Below are positions 1 through 9,916 of a stretch of 64,000 bases of DNA, in pieces. The DNA lies in NCBI RefSeq assembly GCF_009834025.1, contig NZ_CP047156.1, positions 248,001 through 312,000 of the forward strand, given 5' to 3'. The position numbers and the translations under genes are program-made. The notes under the pieces were generated by a model that was given only the letters and a program-made list of their open reading frames with translations, was not told the DNA's origin and searched no databases. The first letter of the stretch is position 1, and each line of letters starts with the position of its first letter. The stretch is from Epidermidibacterium keratini. GTDB lineage: Bacteria; Actinomycetota; Actinomycetes; Mycobacteriales; Antricoccaceae.

Positions 1-547
1 GGCCGTACTCGGCTCCGCGATCGATGAAGATCTCTGAGCTCGGACCGCAGGGACCGGGCACGCCCATATCCCAGAAGTTGTCCTTGCCCAGCCGCTGGAT
101 GCGCGAGGGGTCGAGCCCGATGACGTCACGCCAGATGCGCTCGGCCTCGTCGTCGGTCTCGTAGACCGTCACCCACAGGTCGCGCTCGGCGAAGCCCAGC
201 CCGCCGTCGGCCTGCGAGCCGGTCATCAGCTCCCACGCGAAGCGCGCGGCGCCTTCCTTGAAGTAGTCGCCGAAGGAGAAGTTGCCGCACATCTGGAAGA
301 ACGAGCCGTGCCGGCTGGTCTTGCCGACCTCTTCGATGTCGATCGTGCGGACGACCTTCTGCACGCTGGTGGCGCGGTTCCACGGCGGCGTCTGCTCGCC
401 GAGGAAGTAGGGCTTGAACGGCACCATGCCGGCGTTGACGAGCAGCAGGGTGGGATCGGGGCTGACCAGGCTGGCGCTGGGCACCACGGTGTGGCCGTTC
501 TTCTCGAAGAACTTCAAGAACCGCGAACGGATCTGCGATGTCTGCAT
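1..547 (-). CDS. alaS: Alanyl-tRNA synthetase, N-terminal part (runs off window start)
   Basis: Charges tRNA-Ala with alanine in the cytoplasm. Only the first ~182 residues are present; the gene continues beyond base 1. The N-terminus [19 protein letters not shown], followed by the AlaRS class II core text [13 protein letters not shown] near residue 45 and [12 protein letters not shown] near residue 90, is diagnostic. The ATG at 547-545 is chosen because it begins this conserved block and lies 2 nt after the stop of the upstream DUF6167-like gene, which suggests translational coupling. The order DUF948 - DUF6167 - alaS is the usual actinobacterial one. Confidence 0.95.
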   Translation of the reverse strand, partial: MQTSQIRSRFLKFFEKNGHTVVPSASLVSPDPTLLLVNAGMVPFKPYFLGEQTPPWNRATSVQKVVRTIDIEEVGKTSRHGSFFQMCGNFSFGDYFKEGAARFAWELMTGSQADGGLGFAERDLWVTVYETDDEAERIWRDVIGLDPSRIQRLGKDNFWDMGVPGPCGPSSEIFIDRGAEYG

Positions 548-549
548 GG

Positions 550-828
550 CTACTGCGGTGTCCTTGGTGTCCTCGGGTCGAAGTCCTCGGGGCGAGCGCG
601 AAGGTCGCCGTCGAGGCCGGTGTCCTCAAGCAGCTCGGCCTCGCGCTGGCGCATCGCCACGCGTACGTCGGACCAGAACGACTTGGCTTGATGGCCGACG
701 TCGGCCACGCCTCGGCCGGTGCGCTCGGCGAGCGCGTTGGGCTTGAGCTGGTTGGCGGCACTCTGCAAGCGGCGCATCACCATGATGCCCATGGTGATGC
801 CCATGGCGAGCCAGAAGATCCTGCGCAT
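550..828 (-). CDS. DUF6167-like small protein upstream of alaS
   Basis: A 92-residue protein of unknown function. It starts with a short hydrophobic segment (residues ~3-20, [20 protein letters not shown]), so it is probably anchored by its N-terminus, followed by a charged region containing [17 protein letters not shown]. Size, N-terminal segment and position between DUF948 and alaS match the actinobacterial DUF6167 family. The ATG follows a GGGGAGG formed by the end of the preceding gene. Spacing is 5 nt to the gene before and 2 nt to alaS, so it lies in one operon. No enzymatic motif is visible. Confidence 0.7.
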   Translation of the reverse strand: MRRIFWLAMGITMGIMVMRRLQSAANQLKPNALAERTGRGVADVGHQAKSFWSDVRVAMRQREAELLEDTGLDGDLRARPEDFDPRTPRTPQ

Positions 829-833
829 CCTCG

Positions 834-1187
834 CTACCTCCCCGACCGCTTCGACGCGGCCTTGCGTACGCCGTACGTGAACGAGGCGACCTTGACCAGC
901 GGGCTGCCAACCGTGCTCGCCACGACCGAGGTCAGGGCGGCGGCGTTCTGCGACATGCTCTCGGCGTTGGTGGTGATGCCGTCGACGCGCTCAAGGTTGG
1001 CATTGACGTGGCGCACCGTGTCGACGGCGCCAGACAGCAGCGGCGTGGCACCTTCATGCGTCTTGCGCACGGCGAGGGTTGTCTCGTCGAGGGTCCGCCC
1101 CAGCTTTAGGATCGGGACAGCCAGCAGCAGGACAAGCAGCAGAAAGGCACCTGCCGCGATCAATGCTGCGATCTCGCCACCGCTCAC
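834..1187 (-). CDS. DUF948 domain membrane protein
   Basis: A 117-residue protein with one N-terminal membrane segment (residues ~6-28, rich in L/A/V) and a helical cytoplasmic part containing NLERVDGITTNAESMSQN, typical of the DUF948 family whose members look like simplified chemoreceptor-style coiled coils. The GTG start at 1187 has AGGAG seven nt upstream. It is the first gene of the DUF948 - DUF6167 - alaS cluster. Function is not established. The 128 bp between it and rarA hold nothing I recognise. Confidence 0.75.
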   Translation of the reverse strand: MSGGEIAALIAAGAFLLLVLLLAVPILKLGRTLDETTLAVRKTHEGATPLLSGAVDTVRHVNANLERVDGITTNAESMSQNAAALTSVVASTVGSPLVKVASFTYGVRKAASKRSGR

Positions 1188-1315
1188 TGGTTACTCCTGT
1201 CATCGCTCGTGACATGCCTGACGGCATGCGGACATGCAACGGCCTCCCGCCGGAGCGAGATGCCGAACGCCAAGCCTACCGTGGCTTACAGCGCACGCTG
1301 GGCGGCGTACTAGCT

Positions 1316-2677
1316 CTACTTGCGATCGCGCAGCATCGATCGAATCTTCGCCAGCCGAGTGGCGATGTTGGCTTCGACGCCGCGCCCGGTCGGCTCGTAG
1401 TAGACGGTGCCGTCGACGCCGTCGGGGGCGTACTGCTGGCCCGCGACTCCCTCGTCGAGGTTGTGCGGATAGATATAGCCCTGCGCGTGGCCCAGCTTCT
1501 TGGCCCCGGAGTAGTGCCCGTCGCGCAGATGCGCTGGTACGGCGCCGATCTTGCCATCACGCACCTCGGCGATCGCCGCGTCGATGGCCTTGTAGGCAGC
1601 GTTGGACTTCGGTGCGCAGGCGAGGTGTACGACGGCCTCGGCGAGCGGGATGCGGCCCTCAGGCATGCCGATGAACTGCACCGCCTGCATCGCGGCGACC
1701 GCGGTCTGCAGCGCTGACGGGTCGGCCATCCCGATGTCCTCGCTGGCGCTGATCACCAGCCGCCGGGCGATGAAGCGCGGGTCCTCCCCCGCCACGATCA
1801 TCCGGGCGAGATAGTGCAGCGCCGCGTCGACGTCAGAGCCGCGGATCGACTTGATCAAGGCGCTCGCTACGTCGTAGTGCTGGTCACCGTCGCGGTCGTA
1901 CTTCACTGCCGCGACGTCGATCGCCCGCGCGACGAGCTCGGCGTCGATCTGCGCGATCCCGTCGCCTGCGGCGATATCGGCTGCCGCCTCGAGCGAGGTC
2001 AACGCGCGGCGGGCATCGCCGCCTGCGGTACGGACGAGGTGCTCGCGGGCGTCGTCGGTGAGCTCGAACGCTCCATCGAGTCCGCGCTCGTGCGTCAGCG
2101 CCCGGTCAATCACCGTCGCGACGTCGTCGTCGCTGAGCCCTTCGAGGGTCAGCAGCAGCGAGCGCGACAGCAGCGGCGAGACGAGCGCGAAGAACGGGTT
2201 CTCGGTCGTCGCGGCGATCAGCGCGACGGTGCGCTGCTCGACCGCCGCGAGCAAGGAATCCTGCTGTGTCTTGGAAAAGCGGTGGACCTCGTCGATGAAC
2301 AGCACCGTCTGCTCACCGCCACGCTGGCGCCGCTTCCTGGCCTCCTCGATGACCGCTCGCACGTCCTTGACGCCGGCATTCAGCGCCGACAGCTCGACGA
2401 AGCGCCGGCCGGTAGCCGCGCCGATGACATGCGCGAGGGTGGTCTTGCCGGTGCCGGGCGGCCCGTAGAGGATCACCGACATGGCGGTATCGCCCTCGAC
2501 GATGCGCCGCAGCGGCGTACCCGACCCGATCAGCTTGCTCTGACCCACGACCTCATCAAGGGTGCGCGGGCGCATCCGCACGGCAAGCGGCGCCGACGGG
2601 TCGAAGGCCGCGGGCGCGGCTGTGTCACCGGTCTCCTCGGGCTCATCGCCGGACCGGATCTCAAACAGCGTGGACAT
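1316..2677 (-). CDS. rarA: Replication-associated recombination protein A (AAA+ ATPase)
   Basis: RarA/MgsA family ATPase that acts at stalled replication forks. Visible: [17 protein letters not shown] near residue 30, Walker [10 protein letters not shown] at ~72-80, Walker [10 protein letters not shown] at ~126-134, sensor text AATTENPFF, and the C-terminal MgsA domain with [12 protein letters not shown] and [12 protein letters not shown]. At about 453 residues it has the family length. A GTG ten codons further upstream is possible. I chose ATG 2677 because TACCAT lies 7 nt before it and no Shine-Dalgarno is seen, as expected for a leaderless gene. It stands alone, divergent from the PQQ-like gene. 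Confidence 0.93.
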   Translation of the reverse strand: MSTLFEIRSGDEPEETGDTAAPAAFDPSAPLAVRMRPRTLDEVVGQSKLIGSGTPLRRIVEGDTAMSVILYGPPGTGKTTLAHVIGAATGRRFVELSALNAGVKDVRAVIEEARKRRQRGGEQTVLFIDEVHRFSKTQQDSLLAAVEQRTVALIAATTENPFFALVSPLLSRSLLLTLEGLSDDDVATVIDRALTHERGLDGAFELTDDAREHLVRTAGGDARRALTSLEAAADIAAGDGIAQIDAELVARAIDVAAVKYDRDGDQHYDVASALIKSIRGSDVDAALHYLARMIVAGEDPRFIARRLVISASEDIGMADPSALQTAVAAMQAVQFIGMPEGRIPLAEAVVHLACAPKSNAAYKAIDAAIAEVRDGKIGAVPAHLRDGHYSGAKKLGHAQGYIYPHNLDEGVAGQQYAPDGVDGTVYYEPTGRGVEANIATRLAKIRSMLRDRK

Positions 2678-2751
2678 CGTCTCGATGGTAGTCGCGGACA
2701 CCGACACGTCGGCACCTGCAACGATCGACCCGTCGCCACGAAAGGCCTCAC

Positions 2752-3837
2752 ATGCTGCGCAAGCTCGCTGCCAAGGACCGCCGCTTCGTCGACACCCTCG
2801 CGCGGGTGCGCAAGCCGAAGGTCAAGCGACCGGTCATCGACGGCGACCGGCTGCTGGTGACGCGTGGATGGGCACCGCCGGGCTCGACGAAGTTCTTCGA
2901 CGCCGGCGACCTGCGGGCGCTGTCGTTGGCCGACGGCTCACCGGTGTGGGAGGTCACTGAGGAGGGCACCTCCGGGTATGAGGTGGGGCGGTTAGGCGAG
3001 GTCATCTGGTGGTTCGGCTTCTTCGGGGAGGTCACCCGCCTGACGCGAGATGGTGAGCGGCTCAGCCGCACCGAACTGGTCACCAGCAGCGGGAAATACG
3101 ACCAGTTCAGGTCGGTGCAGATCACCCCCGATGCCGTCGTCGCGGCGACCGCCGATAGCCGCCTGGTGTGGTTTGCCGACGACGGCGATATCTCCCGCAC
3201 GGTCGAGCTCGACGGCACTGCGGCCTGGCCGGCGGTCGCTGGCGGCATCGTCATCTCCGGCTGGAACCGCTGGGAAGGGTCGGCGTGCGACGGTCACTTC
3301 GTCGGCTTCGATAGCCAGAGCGGTGCGCAGCGCTGGTCCGTACCTGCCGACGGTTACGCGCAAGCTGCCGATGTCATCGGGGCGTATGCCCGACTGCTGA
3401 ACAGTGAAGGCGAGGCGCGCGTTGTCGAGGCCGCGACCGGCGAAGGGCGCAAGTGGAGCGGCCCCGCGCTCGGGCCGATCCTGAACTCCCCGACCGGGCC
3501 CGACGAGCCGATCTTCGCCCTGGCCAAGGATCCTGAAGTACTCGTCTGCCTCGGCCCGGCACCGGAGCTCTCGGTGAGATGGCAGTCGACCCGGCTTGGC
3601 GCACCCGGGACGTCGGTCTGCGTCGTCGATGACACCGTGCTCGTGCTGACCGGCGACGGCCGGCTCAGTGCGCTGGACGCGGCCGACGGCAGCCTCGGTT
3701 GGCAGATCAGCCTCGGCGCGGCGAAGTTCGGCAGCCCGCCAGAATCGCACGTAATCGGACCGGGCTACCTGCTCGGCGCACCGGGGCAGCTCGTCATCGC
3801 GCAGGGCCGGTCCGTCGCGGCGTACACCTTGCCCTAA
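2752..3837 (+). CDS. PQQ-like beta-propeller repeat protein
   Basis: A 361-residue protein without a signal peptide or membrane segment, so probably cytoplasmic. It holds recurring propeller-blade signatures: [15 protein letters not shown] near residue 55, [15 protein letters not shown] near 185, and [15 protein letters not shown] near 305, the A-x-D-x-x-x-G-x-x-x-W pattern of PQQ/WD-like blades. No catalytic PQQ dehydrogenase features are present, so a binding or scaffold role is more likely than an enzyme. GAAAGG lies upstream of the ATG. Substrate unknown. Confidence 0.7.
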   Translation: MLRKLAAKDRRFVDTLARVRKPKVKRPVIDGDRLLVTRGWAPPGSTKFFDAGDLRALSLADGSPVWEVTEEGTSGYEVGRLGEVIWWFGFFGEVTRLTRDGERLSRTELVTSSGKYDQFRSVQITPDAVVAATADSRLVWFADDGDISRTVELDGTAAWPAVAGGIVISGWNRWEGSACDGHFVGFDSQSGAQRWSVPADGYAQAADVIGAYARLLNSEGEARVVEAATGEGRKWSGPALGPILNSPTGPDEPIFALAKDPEVLVCLGPAPELSVRWQSTRLGAPGTSVCVVDDTVLVLTGDGRLSALDAADGSLGWQISLGAAKFGSPPESHVIGPGYLLGAPGQLVIAQGRSVAAYTLP

Positions 3838-3889
3838 TCCCGGTCTATCCAGCGCTTTTGGTGCTCGCCGGCTCTGACATGCTCGTGCC

Positions 3890-4564
3890 ATGACGATGAC
3901 AATCACGGTCGCCGGTTCGGCGTCGGCGACGTATCCACCCGAGCGCGCGCGGGTCAGCCTCTCGGTCAGGGCGGCCCGGCCCGAGCGCGAGACGGCGACG
4001 AGCGAGGTCGCCACGGTCCAGACCCGGCTGCGGGGCGAGCTGACGGAGCTTGAGTCGAGCGGCGCGCTCACGACGTGGTCGAGCGGCAACGTCTCCAGCT
4101 ACTCCTACCGGCCGTGGGACCGCGACGGCAACCAGCTCGACACCGAGCACGTCGCGCAGGTCGAAATCGAGGCGACTTTTGCTGACCTGGAAGCGATCTC
4201 GCCCGCGGTCGATCGCTGGCTGCGCGACCCGCTGGTCACGATGCACGACGTCTACTGGCATCTGACCAAGGACAGCAGGCATCGGCGCTCTGCCGAGGTA
4301 CGCCGGACCGCAGTCGAGGATGCGGTGATGAAGGCGCAGGCGTACGCCGATGCCCTCGGCGCCGGGACCGTGGAGCCGGTCGAGATCGCCGACCAGGGAA
4401 TGCTGCAGCGCGGTACGCCGGCCGCCGGGCCACGCCAGGCCTACGCGATGGCGGCACCCGGCGGCCCACCGGGAGGCTCAGCGCCCGACGCGATCGAGCT
4501 GTCGCCGAAGAACATCACCCTTCGAGTCTCGGTCGAGGCCCGATTCTCCGCCCAGATCCGCTGA
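3890..4564 (+). CDS. SIMPL domain protein (DUF541)
   Basis: A 224-residue protein beginning TITVAGSASATYPPERARVSLSVRA, the typical first strand of SIMPL/DUF541 proteins, with the C-terminal ALGAGTVEPVEIAD and ISPKNITLRVSVEARF-like text also typical. Unlike many Gram-negative homologues (periplasmic BP26/YggE) it has no signal peptide. Members form oligomeric rings, but cellular role is poorly defined. It is convergent with the aminotransferase, with only 15 bp between the stops. The exact start among the clustered ATGs is uncertain. Confidence 0.75.
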   Translation: MTMTITVAGSASATYPPERARVSLSVRAARPERETATSEVATVQTRLRGELTELESSGALTTWSSGNVSSYSYRPWDRDGNQLDTEHVAQVEIEATFADLEAISPAVDRWLRDPLVTMHDVYWHLTKDSRHRRSAEVRRTAVEDAVMKAQAYADALGAGTVEPVEIADQGMLQRGTPAAGPRQAYAMAAPGGPPGGSAPDAIELSPKNITLRVSVEARFSAQIR

Positions 4565-4579
4565 CTGCTTAGGGATAGG

Positions 4580-5692
4580 TCAGCGGGTGGCTTTGATCGC
4601 CTCGTCGATCGCACCGAGCAGCAGGGTCACGCTGGCCGGGTTGGCGTTCGGGCCCATCAGCCCGATCCGCCACACCGTGTCGGCGTACTTGCCGACACCT
4701 GCGCCGATCTCGATCTCGAAGTTCTCCAGCAGGTAGCCGCGCACCTTCGCTGAGTCGACCCCGTCAGGAACTTTCACCGTCGTGAGCTCGGGAAGCCGCG
4801 AGCCCTCCTGGGCAAACAGCTCAAATCCCTGCTCCTGCAGGCCATCGTGCAGCGCCTTGCCCGCGGCTTCGTGGCGCGCCCACACGTTGTCGAGGCCTTC
4901 GGCGAGGATCCGCTTGAGACCCGCGTGCAGGCTGCACACCATCGCGACCGGTGCGGTGTGGTGGTAGGTGCGCTTGCCTTTGGCCTCGCCGACGTACCCG
5001 CCGAGCATCCCAAGATCGAGGTACCACGACTGCGGGTTCTCGATGCGACGTTCGAACGCGCGGTCGTTGATGGTGAACGGTGCGAGACCCGGTGCGACAC
5101 CAATGCACTTCTGCGTTCCGGCATAGCCGATGTCGATGCCCCAGTCGTCGGCGCGCAGCTCAATGCCGGCGATCGAGGTCACCGCGTCGGTGAGCAGCAG
5201 CGCATCGCCCTTGATCGCACCTATAGCAGCGATGTCGGAGCGTACGCCGGTCGATGTCTCGGCGTGCACTGCCGCGATCACCTTCGGTGACGGGTGTGCC
5301 GCGGCGAGGGCGTCGGCATCGACCGGCGTGCCCCACTCGAAGTCGACCTGCACAACCTCGGCGCCACAACGACCAGCGACGTCGACCATGCGCTGACCGA
5401 AGAGTCCGTTGACCGCGATCACCGCGACGTCTCCCGGTCCGACCGAGTTCACGAACGCGGCCTCCATGCCCGCCGAGCCGGTCGCCGACAGCGGCAGAGT
5501 GCGAGCGTTCGACGTACTCCACACAGTGCGCAGGTCTTCGCAGGTCTCGTCCAGGATCCGGATGAACTCCGGGTCGAGGTGCCCGAGCAGCGGCAGCCCG
5601 AGCGCCGCCGTCGCCTCGGCGTACGGGTTGGTGGGCCCGGGCCCAAACAGCTTGCGCTCATGAATGATCGAGGGATTCATCGCTGTCGTCAT
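4580..5692 (-). CDS. Class V pyridoxal-phosphate aminotransferase (alanine/serine-glyoxylate type)
   Basis: 370 residues, fold type I PLP enzyme of the alanine-glyoxylate / serine-glyoxylate aminotransferase group. N-terminal LFGPGPTNP is the substrate-loop hallmark, D169 in LLLTDAVTS contacts the PLP ring, and K195 in GTQKCIG forms the Schiff base. The exact amino donor cannot be read from sequence. The gene stands alone. TAAGTT lies 6 nt before the ATG with no Shine-Dalgarno, so a leaderless transcript is likely. Convergent with the SIMPL gene. Confidence 0.85.
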   Translation of the reverse strand: MTTAMNPSIIHERKLFGPGPTNPYAEATAALGLPLLGHLDPEFIRILDETCEDLRTVWSTSNARTLPLSATGSAGMEAAFVNSVGPGDVAVIAVNGLFGQRMVDVAGRCGAEVVQVDFEWGTPVDADALAAAHPSPKVIAAVHAETSTGVRSDIAAIGAIKGDALLLTDAVTSIAGIELRADDWGIDIGYAGTQKCIGVAPGLAPFTINDRAFERRIENPQSWYLDLGMLGGYVGEAKGKRTYHHTAPVAMVCSLHAGLKRILAEGLDNVWARHEAAGKALHDGLQEQGFELFAQEGSRLPELTTVKVPDGVDSAKVRGYLLENFEIEIGAGVGKYADTVWRIGLMGPNANPASVTLLLGAIDEAIKATR

Positions 5693-5800
5693 GCCCCAAA
5701 CTTACCGCCGCCAAAACTCGATTGACCGAGCCGGGAGGGGCGCGCGATCATCGACGGCAGCCGCGGACCCGCCCGGCGCGAACCCAAGGAGGTGGACCTG

Positions 5801-5911
5801 ATGACGGTCATCACGCATGCCCCCATGTCACCTGCCACTTTCCTTGGAGTGCACCGAGATGTTCAACAAAGTCTGGTCCGAGTCCGAGGGCGCGTGGGTC
5901 GCTCTTCCTGA
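5801..5911 (+). CDS. Candidate 36-codon leader ORF overlapping the RIO kinase start
   Basis: An ATG at 5801 follows a near-perfect Shine-Dalgarno AAGGAGG (5786-5792) at normal spacing. The frame stays open for 36 codons, ends at TGA 5909-5911, and overlaps the first ~17 codons of the RIO gene in another frame. The peptide (MTVITHAPMSPATFLG...) resembles nothing I know. It could be a leader peptide coupling or regulating translation of the kinase gene, or the strong ribosome site could be fortuitous. It is listed because the initiation signal is better than that of the main gene. Confidence 0.3.
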   Translation: MTVITHAPMSPATFLGVHRDVQQSLVRVRGRVGRSS

Positions 5912-6680
5912 CGATCAGCGACACGCGTCCTACCCCGATCTGGAGAAGGGCCAGCGCGGCCCGACCCCGATTCCGAGCTGGCTGCCGGTCGGCGACGGCA
6001 TGATCGACACCGAGTTCGGGATGCTGAAGACCGGCAAAGAAGCCGACGTACATCTCATCGAGCGATCCGAGGGCACCCGGTCCTGTCTGCTCGCTGCCAA
6101 GCGCTACCGCACGACCGAGCATCGCGACTTCCGTCGCTCGGCGGTCTACACCGCGGGCCGCGTCGAACGCCGCAGCCGCGACCAGCGCGCCATCGAGAAG
6201 AAGACCGGCTATGGCCGATCGGTCGCAGCCGGGCAGTGGGCCGGCGCCGAGTGGGGCATGCTGCGCGAGCTGTGGAACGCTGGCGCACCGGTCCCCTATC
6301 CCGTGCAGATCGACGGCACCGAGATTCTGATGGAGTACGTCGCCGACCCGGACGATCCACTCGCGGCCGCGCCTCGGTTGCACGCGGTGCGAGCCGATCG
6401 GCGTACCGCCGAGTTGCTGTGGGAGCAGGTGCGCGAGGCCATGCACCTGTTGGCGCGGATGGGCTATGCGCACGGGGATCTCTCGCCGTACAACATGCTC
6501 GTCGCCGGTGAGCGGCTTGTCGTGATCGACCTCCCCCAGGTGGTCGATATCGTGGCCAACCCGTTTGGCGCCGACCTGCTGCAGCGCGACTGCGTCAACG
6601 TCTGCACCTGGTTTGCCGCGCGCGGTGTCGATGCCGACCCCGACGGGTTGTTTGGTGAGCTTCTGGCCTCGGCGTACTGA
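5859..6680 (+). CDS. RIO-type serine/threonine protein kinase
   Basis: A 273-residue RIO1-like kinase. N-terminal MLKTGKEADVHLIER replaces the glycine loop, K81 in AAKRYR is the ATP-contacting lysine, HGDLSPYN (205-212) is the catalytic loop with the catalytic Asp, and D224 in VVIDLPQ is the metal-binding Asp of the RIO family. Bacterial RIO kinases have no firmly assigned substrate. I chose ATG 5859 because TTGGAG lies 9 nt upstream; an in-frame ATG at 5817 has no ribosome site. See the overlapping 36-codon ORF. Confidence 0.88.
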   Translation: MFNKVWSESEGAWVALPDDQRHASYPDLEKGQRGPTPIPSWLPVGDGMIDTEFGMLKTGKEADVHLIERSEGTRSCLLAAKRYRTTEHRDFRRSAVYTAGRVERRSRDQRAIEKKTGYGRSVAAGQWAGAEWGMLRELWNAGAPVPYPVQIDGTEILMEYVADPDDPLAAAPRLHAVRADRRTAELLWEQVREAMHLLARMGYAHGDLSPYNMLVAGERLVVIDLPQVVDIVANPFGADLLQRDCVNVCTWFAARGVDADPDGLFGELLASAY

Positions 6681-6701
6681 CCTTGGGCGCTAGGCTCAGC
6701 G

Positions 6702-7403
6702 ATGTCACGTCCGATCGCACGAGATACCGAGGCCCGCGTGAGCGAGATTAATGAGCTGCTTTCCCAGATCCCGATGAACGAGGTCGCCGCCGAGCTCGGC
6801 GTCGACGAGCAGACCGCGCGGCAGGCGGTGGAGGCAGCGGCACCTGCGCTGGTGCAGGGCATGGGTGCCAATGCGCAGGACCCGGCCGGTGCGCGGTCGC
6901 TTGCCTCGGCGTTGGATGGTCACGCCTCGGCGCCGGGCATTAGCTCGCTGGCCGATGTCGACCAGCAGGACGGCGCGAAGATCGTGCGCAACGTCTTTGG
7001 CTCCAACGAGGAGGCTGTCGTCAACCGGCTCTCCGGTGCGCAGCCGGCAATCGGTGGCGACCTGATCGCCAAGGTGCTGCCGATCCTCGCGCCGCTCGTG
7101 CTGAAGTGGCTGGCCAGCAAGTGGACTCAACGCGGCGGGTCGGCGTCGGGCTCGGGCGGTTCGAGCGGTTCGGGTGGTTCGGGTGGCACGGGCCAGGCGC
7201 CGCGTAACTTCCCTACCCGTGACGACGCACCGGCGCAGCCGCAGCCCGAGCCGAAGCAAGCCCCGGAGCAGCAGTCCGGCGGCCTCGGCGGCGGGCTTGG
7301 TGATCTGCTCGGTCAGGTGCTTGGCGGCAGCAAGTCCGGCGGCGGGCTCGGCGGTGGCCTGGGCGATCTGCTGGGTGGGCTGCTCGGCGGCGGAAAGCGC
7401 TAG
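6702..7403 (+). CDS. DUF937 domain protein with Gly-rich tail
   Basis: 233 residues. The DUF937 signature is INELLSQIPMNEVAAELGVDEQTARQAVEAAAPALVQGM, followed by a conserved GAKIVRNVFG-type segment. After a Gly/Ser linker (~residues 147-165) the C-terminus has two copies of GGGLGGGLGDLLG, a common tail in this family. Function unknown. TAGGCT stands 5 nt before ATG 6702, which favours that start as leaderless; an internal GTG at 6738 begins the conserved domain and is an alternative. Convergent with the hydrolase, 6 bp apart. Confidence 0.75.
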   Translation: MSRPIARDTEARVSEINELLSQIPMNEVAAELGVDEQTARQAVEAAAPALVQGMGANAQDPAGARSLASALDGHASAPGISSLADVDQQDGAKIVRNVFGSNEEAVVNRLSGAQPAIGGDLIAKVLPILAPLVLKWLASKWTQRGGSASGSGGSSGSGGSGGTGQAPRNFPTRDDAPAQPQPEPKQAPEQQSGGLGGGLGDLLGQVLGGSKSGGGLGGGLGDLLGGLLGGGKR

Positions 7404-7409
7404 CGACGC

Positions 7410-8093
7410 CTACTCGCCAAGCAGCGCAGCAAAGCGGGCCGGGTGGGTCAACGGCAGATAGTGCCCCGCTCCCGGCACGACGCGCAGGCTGCCCTGCTGA
7501 CAGGCGCGCAGGAACCTGCGCTCCTGCAGTCGGAAATGGTCGTGCGCTCCGTTGATGAGCCGCACCGGGCCGGGGTAGGCGGCGAGCTCGGCCAGCGGAT
7601 CGAATCGCGCCGCCGCGCTCATCACGTCAGGCACGGCCTCGGTGGCCACGCCTGCCTCGATGACCTCGTCGGCAACCTGACGGGGCAGCGTACGCCGCAG
7701 CACCCGCGCGCTGACCTGCTCCCCGCGATCGGGTAACCGCGACAGCAGGGTGCTCGCGGTCGAGAACGCGCCACGCAACAGGGCGCCCGGCACGAGCGTG
7801 CAGCCCGCACCGACCAGCTGCGCGACGAGCTGCGGATCCCGCGCGGCCGTGGCGATCGCGGCGTACCCGCCCATCGAGTGACCGACGAGCACCGCCGGCC
7901 GGCCAGCGGAGTCGATCGCCGTGCTCACGACCTCGACGGCGCCGTCGATGGTGAAGCGCTCGCCGCGCCGCGACCCGTGACCGGGCAGGTCGACGGCGAT
8001 CACCTCGCGCCCGGGCAGGTGCTCACGCACCTGCACCCAGCACGCCGACGACAGCCGGATCCCGTGGACCAGCACGATCGGCGTACTCGTCAC
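7410..8093 (-). CDS. Alpha/beta hydrolase fold protein
   Basis: 227 residues with the alpha/beta-hydrolase plan: N-terminal IVLVHGIRLSSACW (oxyanion HG), AVDLPGHGS, nucleophile elbow GHSMGG with S73, an acid in NGAHDHF and the catalytic His in GAGHYLPLTHP near the C-terminus. Substrate is not predictable. It follows aspS by 11 bp on the same strand, so it is probably the third gene of the hisS-aspS operon. The GTG start lacks a clear ribosome site and may depend on coupling. Confidence 0.82.
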   Translation of the reverse strand: MTSTPIVLVHGIRLSSACWVQVREHLPGREVIAVDLPGHGSRRGERFTIDGAVEVVSTAIDSAGRPAVLVGHSMGGYAAIATAARDPQLVAQLVGAGCTLVPGALLRGAFSTASTLLSRLPDRGEQVSARVLRRTLPRQVADEVIEAGVATEAVPDVMSAAARFDPLAELAAYPGPVRLINGAHDHFRLQERRFLRACQQGSLRVVPGAGHYLPLTHPARFAALLGE

Positions 8094-8104
8094 GGGGTGA
8101 GCCG

Positions 8105-9916
8105 CTACTTTTCGGTGGGCACGTCTGCTGCCTCGGCATGCGGTGCCGGGGCGTTCTGCTTCGGCTTCGCGTCGATGCCGGCCTCCTTACGCTGCTGCGC
8201 GGTGATCGGCGCGGGCGCGGAGGTCAGCGGGTCGAACCCGCCGCCAGACTTCGGAAACGCGATGACGTCGCGGATCGAGTCCGAGTGGTGCAGCAGCGAG
8301 ACGATGCGGTCCCAGCCGAACGCGATGCCGCCGTGCGGCGGCGCGCCGTACTTGAACGCCTCCAGCAGGAAGCCGAACTTCTCCTGCGCATCGTCCGGTG
8401 AGAGTCCCATGACCTCGAAGACCCGCTTCTGCACGTCGTCGCGGTAGATACGGATCGAGCCGCCGCCGATCTCGTTGCCGTTGCAGACGATGTCGTAGGC
8501 GTTCGACAGTGCGCTGCCGGGGTCGGTGTCAAACGTGTCGAGGTATTCCGGCTTCGGCGCGGTGAAGGCGTGGTGCACCGCGGTCCACTTGCCAGCGCCG
8601 ACCGCGACGTCGTCGGTCTCAGCGGCGAGCTCGAACATCGGGGCGTCGACTACCCACAGGAACGACCAGGCGTCCTCGTCGATCAGCCCGACGCGGCGCG
8701 ATACCTCAAGGCGTACGGCGCCGAGCAGCTCGCGCATCGGCTTGACCGCGCCCGCGGCGAAGAAGACGCAGTCGCCTGGCTTCGCGCCGACGTGTTCGGC
8801 GAGCCCCGCGCGCTCGTCGTCGGAGAGGTTCTTCGCGACCGGCCCGGACAGCTCGCCGTCATCGCCGATCAGCACGTAGGCCAGTCCGCGGGCGCCGCGC
8901 TGCTTGGCCCATTCCTGCCAGGCATCGAGCTGACGGCGCGGCTGCGATGCTCCACCAGGCATGACGACCGCGCCGACGTACGGCGCCTGGAATACCCGGA
9001 AGGGGGTGTTCTTGAAGTAGTCGGTGCACTCGACGAGCTCGAGGTCGCTGCGCAGGTCGGGCTTGTCCGATCCGTAACGACGCATTGCCTCCTCGTAGGT
9101 CATCCGTGGGATTGGCAGCGGCACCTGGACGCCGATCAGCGACCACAGCGCCGCGACGATCGCCTCGCCGAGATCGATCACGTCTTCTTGGTCGACGAAC
9201 GACATCTCGATGTCGAGCTGGGTGAACTCCGGCTGCCGGTCGGCACGGAAGTCCTCGTCGCGGTAGCAACGCGCGATCTGGTAGTAGCGCTCCATCCCGG
9301 CGACCATCAGCAGCTGCTTGAACAGCTGCGGGCTCTGCGGCAACGCATACCAAGACCCGGGCGAGAGGCGGGCCGGCACCAGGAAGTCGCGCGCACCCTC
9401 AGGCGTCGACCGGGTCAGCGTCGGAGTCTCGATCTCCACGAACCCGCGCTCATCCAGGACGCCACGTGCGGCTTTGTTTACCCTGCTGCGCAAGCGAAGT
9501 GCGTCACCGGAGCGTTGGCGGCGCAGGTCGAGATAGCGGTACTTCAGGCGGGTCTCCTCCCCCACCTCGCCGCTGAAGGTCTCGATCGGGAACGGCAGCG
9601 GCGCCGACTCGGACAGGACGTCGAGCTGGTCGGCGTACACCTCGATCTCGCCGGTGACGAGGTCCGGGTTCTCGTTGCCCTCGGGGCGCGCCTCGACCGT
9701 GCCGGTCACTGCGATGCAGTATTCGGCGCGCAGCCGGTGGGCCTGCTCGGCCATCTCGCCCTCGCGGAAGACGACCTGGACGACGCCGCTGGCATCGCGC
9801 AGGTCGATGAAGATCACGCCGCCGTGGTCGCGGCGCCGGGCCACCCATCCAGCGAGCGTCACGGTCTGGCCGACCTTGGTCGCGTCCAGCTCGGCGGCTA
9901 CAACGGTTCGGATCAC
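8105..9916 (-). CDS. aspS: Aspartyl-tRNA synthetase
   Basis: 603 residues, bacterial-type class II AspRS. Order: OB-fold anticodon-binding domain ([23 protein letters not shown], residues ~17-40), catalytic motif 2 region ([21 protein letters not shown], ~220), GAD insertion domain, and motif 3 [10 protein letters not shown] near the C-terminus. Whether it also charges tRNA-Asn depends on GatCAB, not visible here. The GTG start overlaps the hisS stop by 4 nt (GTGA), indicating translational coupling. The lysine/alanine-rich C-terminal tail is unremarkable. Confidence 0.96.
   Translation of the reverse strand: MIRTVVAAELDATKVGQTVTLAGWVARRRDHGGVIFIDLRDASGVVQVVFREGEMAEQAHRLRAEYCIAVTGTVEARPEGNENPDLVTGEIEVYADQLDVLSESAPLPFPIETFSGEVGEETRLKYRYLDLRRQRSGDALRLRSRVNKAARGVLDERGFVEIETPTLTRSTPEGARDFLVPARLSPGSWYALPQSPQLFKQLLMVAGMERYYQIARCYRDEDFRADRQPEFTQLDIEMSFVDQEDVIDLGEAIVAALWSLIGVQVPLPIPRMTYEEAMRRYGSDKPDLRSDLELVECTDYFKNTPFRVFQAPYVGAVVMPGGASQPRRQLDAWQEWAKQRGARGLAYVLIGDDGELSGPVAKNLSDDERAGLAEHVGAKPGDCVFFAAGAVKPMRELLGAVRLEVSRRVGLIDEDAWSFLWVVDAPMFELAAETDDVAVGAGKWTAVHHAFTAPKPEYLDTFDTDPGSALSNAYDIVCNGNEIGGGSIRIYRDDVQKRVFEVMGLSPDDAQEKFGFLLEAFKYGAPPHGGIAFGWDRIVSLLHHSDSIRDVIAFPKSGGGFDPLTSAPAPITAQQRKEAGIDAKPKQNAPAPHAEAADVPTEK

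Noticed and set aside
6702-7403. Collagen-like or PE_PGRS-type protein because of the glycine-rich tail
   Set aside because: The tail is short and the N-terminus is a clear DUF937 domain; glycine tails are normal in that family.
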